Below are positions 24,473-32,642 of a DNA stretch of 64,000 bases, piece by piece (position 1 is the first letter of the stretch; each line of letters opens with the position of its first letter). The DNA is taken from positions 1-64,000 of the forward strand of contig NZ_JBHLWN010000060.1 in assembly GCF_042432825.1 (NCBI RefSeq), in the 5' to 3' direction. The stretch comes from Gordoniibacillus chartarius. Its GTDB lineage: Bacteria > Bacillota > Bacilli > Paenibacillales > NBRC-103111. The position numbers and the translations under genes are program-made. Under the pieces are notes generated by a model. It saw nothing but the letters and a program-made list of their open reading frames with translations, did no database searches and was not told the DNA's origin.

Positions 24473-25792
24473 GTGAAAAAAGCATTGAAACTTTCGTCTG
24501 CAGTTATGCTGGCATCTATGCTTGTACTTAGCGCTTGTTCGGACGGCGGCACGGGGCAGACTGGCGCGAATCAAAATGATAGCGCATCCAAAAAGTCCGG
24601 CGCGGCGACCAAGCTGACGTTCTGGACGTTCAATGAGCTGCATCAGAAGTTTTTCGAAAGCATGGCCAAATCGTGGAACGCCGCAAATCCGAACGAGCAG
24701 ATCGAGCTGGAGGCAACCACTTTCCCTTACGACGATAACCATAACAAGCTGACGGTAGCGCTCCAATCGGGAACCGGCGCTCCGGACCTGGTGGACATCG
24801 AGATCAGCAAGATCGGCAACTATTTGAAGGGAGATGTGCAGCTCGTCCCGCTTAACGATATCGTAGAGCCGGAGAAAGCGAACCTGATCATGTCCCGTCT
24901 CGACAACTATGCGAAGGACGGCAAATACTACGGCATCGACTACCACGTAGGCGCGCAGGTGATTTATTACAATAAAGAGATTTTGGATAAAGCGGGCGTA
25001 AATCCTGACGACATCAAGACGTGGGACGATTTCGAGAAGGCCGGCAAGCAGGTGCTGGAGAAGACCGGGAAGCCGATGACAACGGTCGAGACAAGCGACC
25101 AATGGACGCTGTGGCCGATGGTCGCTCAGCACGGCTCAGACTTTCTGGATAAAGACGGCAATGTGAAGCTGAACGATGCAGTGAATCTGGAAGTGCTGAC
25201 CTACCTGCAGAAGCTCGTAAAGGAGAAGATTGCGGTACCGACCCCGGGCGGCAATCACCATGCGGAAGAATATTACGGCTTCATGAATAAGGGCGGCGCC
25301 GCTTCCGTCTGGATGCCGATGTGGTATATGGGCCGGTTTACGGATTACATGGGCGACCTCAAGGGCAAGATCGTCATCAAGCCGATGCCGGTATTCAAGC
25401 AGGGCGAGCCGCGTTCGTCCGGTATGGGCGGTACGGGCACAGTGATCACGAAGCAGTCGAAGAGCGCTGACCTCGCGAAGAAGTTCTTGGCTTATGCGAA
25501 GGTGTCCAAGGAAGGCAATATCGAGATTTGGAAGCAGCTCGGCTTCGATCCGATCCGTTCCGACGTATGGACCGATGCTAAGATGAAGGAAGCCAACAAG
25601 TACACGGATTACTTCGGTAAAAATATTTTCGAATTCCTCAGCTCCCTGAAGAGCGAAATCGCGCCAATCAACGTGAAAGAGAAGACGCCTGCCGTATCCG
25701 ACGTGGTCAAGACAAAGGTCAACTTCCTCATCTTGAACGATCTGAAAGATCCGAAGCAGGTGCTCGACGACGCAGCGAAAAGCATTAAGTAA
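24473..25792 (+). CDS. araN: Arabino-oligosaccharide ABC transporter binding lipoprotein (AraN-like)
   Basis: About 439 residues with a lipoprotein signal ending LVLSAC. The mature part is a family-1 extracellular solute-binding protein (LTFWTFNELHQKFFESMAKSWNAANP, GTGAPDLVDIEISKIG, GIDYHVGAQVIYYNKEILDKAGV). AGGGGG nine nucleotides upstream sets the GTG start at 24473. Its size matches B. subtilis AraN (433 residues), and it is followed by AraP- and AraQ-like permeases, a GH43 enzyme and a GH51 arabinofuranosidase. This context supports uptake of alpha-1,5-arabino-oligosaccharides. The symbol is given on context and size, not on a database match. Confidence 0.82.
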   Translation: MKKALKLSSAVMLASMLVLSACSDGGTGQTGANQNDSASKKSGAATKLTFWTFNELHQKFFESMAKSWNAANPNEQIELEATTFPYDDNHNKLTVALQSGTGAPDLVDIEISKIGNYLKGDVQLVPLNDIVEPEKANLIMSRLDNYAKDGKYYGIDYHVGAQVIYYNKEILDKAGVNPDDIKTWDDFEKAGKQVLEKTGKPMTTVETSDQWTLWPMVAQHGSDFLDKDGNVKLNDAVNLEVLTYLQKLVKEKIAVPTPGGNHHAEEYYGFMNKGGAASVWMPMWYMGRFTDYMGDLKGKIVIKPMPVFKQGEPRSSGMGGTGTVITKQSKSADLAKKFLAYAKVSKEGNIEIWKQLGFDPIRSDVWTDAKMKEANKYTDYFGKNIFEFLSSLKSEIAPINVKEKTPAVSDVVKTKVNFLILNDLKDPKQVLDDAAKSIK

Positions 25793-25812
25793 TCGGTGAG
25801 CCTGGTTCACGG

Positions 25813-25830
25813 GGAGGGAGATCTCCCTCC
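25813..25830 (+). other. Perfect 18-bp palindrome between lipoprotein and permease genes
   Basis: GGAGGGAGATCTCCCTCC is identical to its reverse complement. As RNA it forms a GC-rich hairpin between the araN-like and araP-like genes. Such hairpins protect the 3' end of the binding-protein message, giving more lipoprotein than permease. No T-run follows, so full termination is unlikely. Confidence 0.55.
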
Positions 25831-25878
25831 TCGAGGCTAAGCCGCCGAACGTTACCGGTGAAAGGAGTGAATCGTGGC

Positions 25879-26763
25879 TTGAAAACGTTGCTGTATGATC
25901 GTCGAGTTGCTCCTTATGTGTTTGTGCTCCCGTTCGTGCTGTCCTTCTTGATCTTTTTCGCGTATCCGGTTGTCTCTACCATCATTATGAGCTTTCAAGA
26001 GGTGCTGCCCGGCCAAACCCGGTTTATCGGATTTGAGAATTACAAGAACTTATGGAGCGACTCGTTCTTTACCGCCTTGCTGAACAGCAGCCGCTATACG
26101 TTCTGGACGATTGTCGTATTGATTCCGCTTCCGCTTCTGCTGGCGGTGTTCTTGAATTCGAAGCGAATGATATGGAGCTCGTTTTTCCGTTCGACACTGT
26201 TCATCCCGTCGCTGACGTCGGTCGTCGTGGCGGGAACGATATTCCGGCTCGTATTCGGCCAGCTGGACGAAGCGGTGATGAACTCGCTCCGCCATGCGGT
26301 CGGCTTGCCTACCGTCAACTGGCTGGCCAGCTCCTCGCTCAGCATGTTCGTGCTGATCGTGCTCGCTTCGTGGCGGTTTGTTGGCGTCAATCTGATTTAC
26401 TTCCTGTCGGCGCTGCAAAACATTCCAAGTGAACTGTATGAAGCTGCCGAGATTGACGGCGCCAATACGCTCAACAAATTTTTCCGGGTTACGCTGCCGC
26501 TGCTGAAGCCTGTAACGATCTACGTCATTACCATCAGTATTTACGGCGGCTATTCGATGTTTACGGAGAGCTTCATGCTGTGGTCCGGCAACCGCTCGCC
26601 GAACGACATCGGGCTTACGATGATCGGCCTGCTGTACCGGGAAGGCATCGAGAAAAACAATCTGGGCCTCGGCTCCGCCATCGGCATCATGCTTCTGCTC
26701 ATTACAATGGTTATTAACGTCATTCAGCTGAAATCATTCGGCTTGTTCAAGAAGGAGGAATAA
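25879..26763 (+). CDS. araP: Arabino-oligosaccharide ABC transporter permease (AraP-like)
   Basis: About 294 residues, six transmembrane segments, MalF/UgpA-type permease (RVAPYVFVLPFVLSFLIFFAYPVVSTIIMSF). The EAA loop ELYEAAEIDGANTLNKFFRVTLPLLKP is intact for contact with an ATPase. The frame is open from a GTG at 25858, but AAAGGAG (25861-25867) lies inside that extension and eleven nucleotides before the TTG at 25879, so TTG is the likelier start. It is co-transcribed with the AraN-like lipoprotein and AraQ-like permease. No ATPase is encoded here, as in B. subtilis, where MsmX energises AraNPQ. Confidence 0.85.
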   Translation: MKTLLYDRRVAPYVFVLPFVLSFLIFFAYPVVSTIIMSFQEVLPGQTRFIGFENYKNLWSDSFFTALLNSSRYTFWTIVVLIPLPLLLAVFLNSKRMIWSSFFRSTLFIPSLTSVVVAGTIFRLVFGQLDEAVMNSLRHAVGLPTVNWLASSSLSMFVLIVLASWRFVGVNLIYFLSALQNIPSELYEAAEIDGANTLNKFFRVTLPLLKPVTIYVITISIYGGYSMFTESFMLWSGNRSPNDIGLTMIGLLYREGIEKNNLGLGSAIGIMLLLITMVINVIQLKSFGLFKKEE

Positions 26764-26765
26764 CG

Positions 26766-27611
26766 ATGCACGCGAAGCGAACGTGGTCGATCTCGACGAT
26801 CCTTCTTCTGGCGCTGTTCCTCGTTCTGGCCGCTCTTGCCCTGTTTCCGTTCTACGCGCTGACGCTGGCGTCCTTCAAGCCGTCCAAGGAGCTGCTGCGC
26901 TACGGCCTGAACGTCAAGCTGCAGCCGGAGCTGCTGTCGCTGAAAAACTATGCTTTCCTGATGTCGGAATCGGCGCAAAAATATTTCGTCTGGTACAAAA
27001 ACAGCCTGCTGATTTCCGCGATCTATACGGTGTGCTGCCTGGTGCTGTCCTCGATGGTCGGCTATGGCCTGGCCATGTACCGGTTTGTCGGGCGCAATCT
27101 CATCTTCGTGCTCGTCCTGCTCGTGATGATGATGCCGGTCGAGATCATTATTTTGCCATTGTATAAACAAATGATTGCGATGAAGCTGATCGATACGTAC
27201 ACCGGCATTATTTTGCCGTTCGTCGTCGCCCCGCTGCCGATCTTCTTCTTCCGGCAGTACGCGGAAGGGCTGCCGAAAGATTTTCTCGATGCGGGACGCA
27301 TTGACGGCTGCTCGGAGTACGGCATCTTCTTCCGGATTATGGTGCCGCTTATGTCGCCTGCGTTCGGGGCAATGGCTATTCTGCAGGCGCTGGCGAGCTG
27401 GAACAGCTTTATTTGGCCGCTTATCGTGCTGAAGTCGAAGGAGAAGCTGACGCTCCCGATCGGCCTGGCGTCTCTCGTGACGCCGTACGGCAACAACTAT
27501 GATATCCTGATCGCCGGCTCCGTTCTGGCTATCGTACCGATTTTGATCGTATTCATCTTTTTCCAGCGCTACTTCGTTTCCGGGCTTACCGTTGGCGGCG
27601 TGAAAGGATAA
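26766..27611 (+). CDS. araQ: Arabino-oligosaccharide ABC transporter permease (AraQ-like)
   Basis: 281 residues, the same length as B. subtilis AraQ as far as I recall. MalG-type permease with spans such as TILLLALFLVLAALALFPFY and a conserved EAA loop DFLDAGRIDGCSEYGIFFRIMVPLMSP. GAAGGAGGAAT directly precedes the ATG, two nucleotides after the AraP-like stop, so translation is coupled. It completes the two-permease core of the importer. Confidence 0.87.
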   Translation: MHAKRTWSISTILLLALFLVLAALALFPFYALTLASFKPSKELLRYGLNVKLQPELLSLKNYAFLMSESAQKYFVWYKNSLLISAIYTVCCLVLSSMVGYGLAMYRFVGRNLIFVLVLLVMMMPVEIIILPLYKQMIAMKLIDTYTGIILPFVVAPLPIFFFRQYAEGLPKDFLDAGRIDGCSEYGIFFRIMVPLMSPAFGAMAILQALASWNSFIWPLIVLKSKEKLTLPIGLASLVTPYGNNYDILIAGSVLAIVPILIVFIFFQRYFVSGLTVGGVKG

Positions 27612-27641
27612 CAAATATAGAGAATAGGGAGAGAAGAGACC

Positions 27642-28613
27642 ATGAGAGATTACCATACCGATTTTCAAGAACCGTTTATCGCCCAGAGAGCAGATCCCTT
27701 GATCTACAAGCATACGGATGGACACTACTATTTTACCGCTTCCGTGCCGGAATACGACCGCATCGAGCTTCGCCGCTCCGCGACGCTGGCCGGGCTGCGG
27801 GAGGCGGAGCCCGTCGTCATCTGGAGAAAATACGAGACCGGGCCGCTGAGCGCCAATATTTGGGCTCCGGAAATTCATCATATAGACGGCAAGTGGTACG
27901 TGTACTTCGCTGCAGCGCGCACAACGGAGACGCAGGACGGCCTGTTCGATCACCGCATCTTCGTGCTGGAGAACGGCTCCGCCAATCCGACGGAAGGAAC
28001 GTGGGAGGAGAAAGGGCAGCTGCGTACGGCGTGGGAGAGCTTTGCGCTCGACGCTACGTCCTTCGAGCACCGCGGTGTGCGGTACCTCGTTTGGGCGCAG
28101 AAGGATCCGAACATTCCCGGCAATTCCAACTTATATATTTCCGAGATGAGCAATCCGTGGACGCTGCGCGGCAAGCAGACGATGATCGCTACCCCGGAGC
28201 ACGATTGGGAAATTATCGGCTTCAAGGTGAACGAGGGTCCGGCGGTGCTGAAGCGGGACGGCCGCATCTTTATCTCCTTCTCGGCGAGCGCGACCGACTT
28301 CAATTACTGTATGAGCCATCTGGCCGCGTCGGAGGACGCCGATCTGCTCGATGCCGCCTCTTGGACGAAGACACCGAAGCCGCTCTTAAAGACGGATGAA
28401 ACGCTCGGCATGTTCGGTCCCGGGCATAACAGCTTTACGAAGACCGACGACGGCGCGGAGGACGTGCTGGTGTTCCATGCGAGGAATTATAAGGAGATTA
28501 CCGGCGATCCGCTCTATGATCCGAACCGCCATACGTATGTGCGCGTATTGAAATGGCATGACGACGGGACGCCGGATTATGAGGGCTCCGTAAGGCTTGT
28601 GCAGGTAAAATAA
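27642..28613 (+). CDS. GH43-family arabinosidase/arabinanase (intracellular)
   Basis: 323 residues, a single five-bladed beta-propeller of glycoside hydrolase family 43. The expected acidic triad is visible: Asp in RADPLIYKH (general base, about residue 18), Asp in ALDATSF (about residue 137) and Glu in KVNEGPAVL (general acid, about residue 200). No signal peptide, so it acts in the cytoplasm on imported arabino-oligosaccharides. GGGAGAGAAG precedes the ATG; the gene follows the importer by 30 nt, in the same operon. Its length and motifs suit the exo-acting alpha-L-arabinofuranosidase or exo-1,5-arabinanase subgroup, but family number alone does not settle the linkage. Confidence 0.87.
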   Translation: MRDYHTDFQEPFIAQRADPLIYKHTDGHYYFTASVPEYDRIELRRSATLAGLREAEPVVIWRKYETGPLSANIWAPEIHHIDGKWYVYFAAARTTETQDGLFDHRIFVLENGSANPTEGTWEEKGQLRTAWESFALDATSFEHRGVRYLVWAQKDPNIPGNSNLYISEMSNPWTLRGKQTMIATPEHDWEIIGFKVNEGPAVLKRDGRIFISFSASATDFNYCMSHLAASEDADLLDAASWTKTPKPLLKTDETLGMFGPGHNSFTKTDDGAEDVLVFHARNYKEITGDPLYDPNRHTYVRVLKWHDDGTPDYEGSVRLVQVK

Positions 28614-28635
28614 GAATACAAACGAGACATATGCG

Positions 28636-28680
28636 AAAGGAGTGGAGCGCTTGACGGCCGAGTCGGGCTCCGCTCCTTTT
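28636..28680. terminator. Strong intrinsic terminator after the arabinan importer operon
   Basis: AAAGGAGTGGAGC pairs with GCTCCGCTCCTTTT (one G-T pair), giving a 13-bp stem followed by TTTT. On the minus strand it can also end the ArsR-type gene. Confidence 0.8.
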
Positions 28681-28694
28681 GCTATTTGGGAAGA

Positions 28695-29627
28695 TCATTT
28701 ATCATGCCCCGGTTGGGGGAGTTTGCTGTAGTACAGCTTGAAGACGATATCCTGGCTGTAGTTGCCGAACGCCGACCCGAATAAGGTTAATCCGCCGACA
28801 TGCTCGGCATCGCGCTCGACGGCCAGGCGGAACGTCCACTGCTTCTGGCGGACATCGAGCCGGTCGATCGTGACATCGGACAGCTTGGCTCCGTCCATGT
28901 ACGTTCCCTCCTTCGTCACCATCAGCCGCTTGAGCAGTCCGTATTGGTTAATATCGCTGAACCACCAGCTCGGGTTTAATTTGCCCGGGTTGCTGCCGAA
29001 ATCGCCCGGGCTCGTCCACGTGCCCAAACGGACGTTGTTCAAGTAAAACGTAATGTCGGAAGGCCACTCGTTATTCGTGCCAGGCGCTTCGGAGGAAATT
29101 TCCATCGAAATTTCCAGCTCCTCGGGAAGCTCGCTGTTCATTAAGTAGTTGGGCAGCTTGTATTCGATAAAGCCTTGACCGAACCACAAAATTTTGGCAT
29201 GCACCCGATCCGGGGCGAGGAAATAGCGAGGGTCGTCGAACATGCCGATCACCTTGTCGGGCGTGCAAATACCGCAGGTCGGGACGATATCGAAATCGGT
29301 AAAATGGCCGATCGACACTTCCGTCTTGTGGAACTCCCGCCGGCCGGCCAGCTTGTCGGGAAACAGAATCTCGATCGAATCGACCTGCAGCGAGCACATC
29401 TTCTGCGCGGCTCCTCCCTTGCTCGGCACCATCGCGCACGAAATAATGCCGGCTCTTTCGAGCTTCTTGACATGCATCGTCATGATCGCGCTGCTTAAGC
29501 CCAGCGCCTCGGCCAACTCGCGTACGTTCATCGGCCTGCCCGACAGCAGATGGATGATTTGAATGCGGACGTTGCTCGCCAATGCCTCGTAAACGGGCAG
29601 CGATTGCTCGGAGATATCGAGTTTCAT
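28695..29627 (-). CDS. ArsR-type winged-helix regulator with C-terminal sensor-like domain
   Basis: About 310 residues. The N-terminal 80 residues form an ArsR-family winged helix (PVYEALASNVRIQIIHLLSGRPMNVRELAEALGLSSAIMTMHVKKLERAGII). The remaining 230 residues are unusual for ArsR and carry aromatic-rich beta segments (WFGQGFIEYKLPNYL, SWWFSDINQYGLLKRLMV) that could form a carbohydrate-binding jelly roll; this is inference. The ATG at 29627 is preceded by AAAAGGTG. It is divergent from the GH51 arabinofuranosidase gene, with AT-rich palindromes between them, so it probably controls that gene. I am sure of the DNA-binding domain, not of the ligand. Confidence 0.8.
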   Translation of the reverse strand: MKLDISEQSLPVYEALASNVRIQIIHLLSGRPMNVRELAEALGLSSAIMTMHVKKLERAGIISCAMVPSKGGAAQKMCSLQVDSIEILFPDKLAGRREFHKTEVSIGHFTDFDIVPTCGICTPDKVIGMFDDPRYFLAPDRVHAKILWFGQGFIEYKLPNYLMNSELPEELEISMEISSEAPGTNNEWPSDITFYLNNVRLGTWTSPGDFGSNPGKLNPSWWFSDINQYGLLKRLMVTKEGTYMDGAKLSDVTIDRLDVRQKQWTFRLAVERDAEHVGGLTLFGSAFGNYSQDIVFKLYYSKLPQPGHDK

Positions 29628-29948
29628 CGGGGTCACCTTTTCCCTATATGTCTATGTGTGCGGTTCTTATACGGTTAATTGATTTATATAAATATTAATA
29701 TAATGGATTTCGCTGCGGGTAAACAAGGGGAATAGGGGGTGGATTGGAAAGTTATGCTTGACGAAGCGGGCGGAGCTTGGTAACTTAATTAATAAATACA
29801 ATACATAAATAACATAATTGTTAACCTAAAGTGATCCCTCATAGAACATCAGCTTGACTACTCAGCGTTGAGGGTGATTTTGGGGCCATCCGAGCAGTCG
29901 TTAATACCGATATTATCAAATCGAAAAACAGTGTGGAGGATGACGAAC
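29628..29948. other. Regulatory region between ArsR-type and GH51 genes
   Basis: 321 bp, distinctly AT-rich in parts. It holds the 12-bp palindrome ATTTATATAAAT (about 29685-29696), a candidate promoter (29758-29786), further AT-rich near-palindromes around 29786-29820 and a CCCTCA/TGAGGG inverted repeat (about 29836-29873) followed by GATTTT. Together they suggest a repressor-controlled gene with a folded leader. Confidence 0.4.
29758..29786 (+). promoter_or_regulatory. Candidate promoter of the GH51 arabinofuranosidase gene
   Basis: TTGACG (29758-29763), a 17-nt spacer and TAACTT (29781-29786). The -35 and spacing are good, the -10 weak, as expected for a regulated promoter. Confidence 0.4.
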
Positions 29949-31472
29949 ATGAGCCAAAGCAGCCTGAAAGCGAAGATGGTACTGGATAAGGAATACAAAA
30001 TCGCTCCGATCGACAACCGGATTTACGGCTCCTTCATCGAGCATTTGGGCAGAGCCGTGTACGGCGGCATTTACGAGCCGGGCCATCCGACTGCCGATTC
30101 GAACGGATTTCGCCGCGACGTGCTGGAGCTGGTGAAGGAGCTGAACGTTCCGATTGTGCGCTATCCGGGCGGCAATTTCGTCTCCGGCTACAACTGGGAG
30201 GACGGCGTCGGACCGCGCGAGAGCAGACCGCGCCGGCTGGAGCTGGCCTGGAGGACGATCGAGACGAACGAGGTCGGCACGAACGAGTTCGCCGATTGGG
30301 CGAAGCTGGCGAACACGGAAGTGATGATGGCGGTCAACCTGGGCACCCGGGGCATCGACGCGGCGCGCAATTTGATCGAGTACTGCAACATCGACGGCGG
30401 CACGTATTGGAGCGACTTGCGGAAGGCGCACGGCTACAAGGAGCCGCATCGGTTCAAAACATGGTGTCTCGGCAACGAAATGGACGGACCGTGGCAGATC
30501 GGCCACAAGACGGCGGACGAATACGGACGCTTGGCCGTGGAGACGGCGAAGACGATGCGCCAGGTCGATCCGTCCATCGAGCTTGTCGCCTGCGGCAGCT
30601 CCCATGTGGGGATGCCTACGTTCCCGCAGTGGGAAGCGACGGTGCTGGAGCATACGTACGAGGCGGTAGACTACATTTCGCTCCATCAGTATTACGGCAA
30701 TCCGCAGAACGATGCGGCCAACTTCCTGGCGAGAACGATGGATATGGACCGGTTCATCCGCACCGTGATTGCAACCTGCGATTTCGTGAAGGCCAAGAAG
30801 CGCAGCAAGAAGACGATCAATCTGAGCTTCGACGAATGGAACGTCTGGTACCATTCCCATGAAGCGGACTCGAAGCGGGATCCGTGGTCGATTGCGCCGC
30901 CGCAGCTGGAGGATGTGTACACCTTCGAGGACGCTCTGCTCGTCGGCTCCATGCTGATTACGTTCCTGAAGCATGCGGACCGGGTGAAGATGGCCTGCCT
31001 CGCACAGCTGGTTAACGTCATTGCGCCGATCATGACCGACAACGGCGGCAGCGCTTGGCGGCAGACGATATTCTTCCCGTATATGCACGCTTCCCAATTC
31101 GGACGCGGCTATGCGCTGAACGCCGTCGTGGCTTCACCGGTTTACGACAGCAAAGATTACACCGACGTGCCTTACCTGGACGCAACCGGCGTGTACAACG
31201 AGGAATCGGAGGAACTGACGATCTTCGCGGTGAACCGCCATCTGTCCGAGCCGCTTGCGCTGGAATGCGACGTACGCAGCTTTGCAGGCTACGAGATCGT
31301 CGAGCATATTGTGCTGGAGCATGACGATTTGAAGGCGGTCAACAGAGCCGGAGAGGCCAACGTCGTTCCTCACACCAACGGACGCTCCGCGATTTCCGAT
31401 GGCGTGCTGGAGGCGAGCCTGGCAAGAACGTCATGGAACGTCATTCGTCTGGCGAAGCGTAAAGGGGATTAA
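29949..31472 (+). CDS. abfA: Alpha-L-arabinofuranosidase, GH51 family
   Basis: 507 residues, the usual size of intracellular AbfA. Blocks such as APIDNRIYGSFIEHLGRAVYGGIYEPGH, YPGGNFVSGYNWEDGVGP, WCLGNEMDGPWQIGHKT (acid/base Glu in GNE) and INLSFDEWNVWYHS (nucleophile Glu in DEW) are diagnostic for GH51. It releases terminal arabinofuranose from arabinan or arabinoxylan oligosaccharides in the cytoplasm; there is no signal peptide. The frame extends upstream, but GGAGG nine nucleotides before the ATG at 29949 fixes the start. It is divergent from the ArsR-type regulator, downstream of the arabinan importer operon, and ends at a strong terminator. Confidence 0.93.
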   Translation: MSQSSLKAKMVLDKEYKIAPIDNRIYGSFIEHLGRAVYGGIYEPGHPTADSNGFRRDVLELVKELNVPIVRYPGGNFVSGYNWEDGVGPRESRPRRLELAWRTIETNEVGTNEFADWAKLANTEVMMAVNLGTRGIDAARNLIEYCNIDGGTYWSDLRKAHGYKEPHRFKTWCLGNEMDGPWQIGHKTADEYGRLAVETAKTMRQVDPSIELVACGSSHVGMPTFPQWEATVLEHTYEAVDYISLHQYYGNPQNDAANFLARTMDMDRFIRTVIATCDFVKAKKRSKKTINLSFDEWNVWYHSHEADSKRDPWSIAPPQLEDVYTFEDALLVGSMLITFLKHADRVKMACLAQLVNVIAPIMTDNGGSAWRQTIFFPYMHASQFGRGYALNAVVASPVYDSKDYTDVPYLDATGVYNEESEELTIFAVNRHLSEPLALECDVRSFAGYEIVEHIVLEHDDLKAVNRAGEANVVPHTNGRSAISDGVLEASLARTSWNVIRLAKRKGD

Positions 31473-31475
31473 ATG

Positions 31476-31523
31476 AAAAAGGCTGCACCTCCGGAGATGC
31501 GGATTCCGGGTGCAGCCTTTTTT
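31476..31523. terminator. Very strong bidirectional terminator
   Basis: AAAAAGGCTGCACC pairs with GGTGCAGCCTTTTT, a stem of 14 bp with A and T tracts on both sides. It serves abfA (plus) and the convergent exonuclease gene (minus). Confidence 0.85.
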
Positions 31524-31563
31524 CTTGTGCGGCGGGCGGCGGACCGGCCGGCGGCACGATTTT

Positions 31564-32445
31564 CTAATTATCGATTTTTTCCGAATTAGCATTAGCATTA
31601 GCAGCGGCATTCATATTGGCGTTCACATTGGCCTTGGCGCCGGCGGCCGCTTTGGCTTTCGCCATAGCCTCGGCCCTGGCGGCCTGCTGCTTCTCCACCT
31701 CGGCGTGGAACAGCTGCTCCAGCTCGGCCGCCTTGCGCGGGTCGTCGAGCTTCACCTTATCCTTGAGCACCTTCTCCACCAGCTCGGACCAAACCGGGGC
31801 AATCTTCTGTACCGTCAGGGCCCGGACTGCATTTTTCACCAGCCGCCGCTCTTTGGAATTCGAGAACATGTCCTTATACTGCTGCGTCATCGTCAGGTCC
31901 AAGTCGGCATGAAGGCTGCGGAAAATTTCCGCGGTCATCCTGGCGTCGTCCAGCGCCCGATGCGCCGAGCCCGACGCGTCGATGCCGAGCTGCTGCAAAG
32001 CGTTCTCCACGCTGACGTCATTTGTCAGTCCTTGCCGGCGCAGGAAGCCCTTCAATAGGTCGAAGTACGAGACAGACGTCCAATACGTGTCGTCCAGCTT
32101 GTGCATGCGGGTATCCAGCACGATTCGCTTCAGGTCCTCGCCGCCCCAGGTAACGAACAGCGGAGCTTCGCCGCCGCTTTCGCCGCTGTCGAGCCACGCC
32201 TGGAACTCCCGCATGACCGGTACGAAGCCGCGCGCCCGATCGATCTCCTCCTGGGCGATGCCCGTCTTCTGCTTAATGAACGAATTGAGCTTGGCGAAAT
32301 AGACCGGTTTAATCAGCGACGAGAATTCCCCTGTATTGTGCAGCTCCTCGTTCAGCTTCACCGCCCCGATCTCGATGACTTCCATCGGCAAATCGCTGGC
32401 AAATTTTCGGCCGTTGAATTCAATGTCCAGCACGATATAGTTCAA
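31564..32445 (-). CDS. DEDDh 3'-5' exonuclease (DnaQ/KapD-like)
   Basis: 293 residues. Exonuclease motifs of the DEDDh type are present: VLDIEFNG (motif I, Asp and Glu), a central Asp in the RIVLDTRM region (motif II) and SAHRALDDA (motif III, catalytic His and Asp). The fold resembles KapD/Eri1-type exonucleases acting on RNA or DNA ends. The last 50 residues form a coiled, Ala/Lys-rich then Ala/Asn-rich tail (AKAKAAAGAKANVNANMNAA) of low complexity. The start is TTG at 32445, with GGAGG eight nucleotides upstream. Substrate and process are unknown; KapD inhibits KinA-dependent sporulation in B. subtilis, but orthology is not shown here. Confidence 0.85.
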   Translation of the reverse strand: MNYIVLDIEFNGRKFASDLPMEVIEIGAVKLNEELHNTGEFSSLIKPVYFAKLNSFIKQKTGIAQEEIDRARGFVPVMREFQAWLDSGESGGEAPLFVTWGGEDLKRIVLDTRMHKLDDTYWTSVSYFDLLKGFLRRQGLTNDVSVENALQQLGIDASGSAHRALDDARMTAEIFRSLHADLDLTMTQQYKDMFSNSKERRLVKNAVRALTVQKIAPVWSELVEKVLKDKVKLDDPRKAAELEQLFHAEVEKQQAARAEAMAKAKAAAGAKANVNANMNAAANANANSEKIDN

Positions 32446-32642
32446 AGGTCGATCCTCCGTTATGCGCTTTTCTTCAAGTGCAGAGCCATTCTTTAGTATA
32501 TCAGAATGTCCCCAAGATTACATAAACCGATGCGAACACATTTTACAGTATATTCATTTTATGATGGAGAAGGAAATCTGTCGTGATTTGGCGAATAATT
32601 TAGAAATTACAGCTAATGAACTAGGTAACTAGGAGGAGGAAT

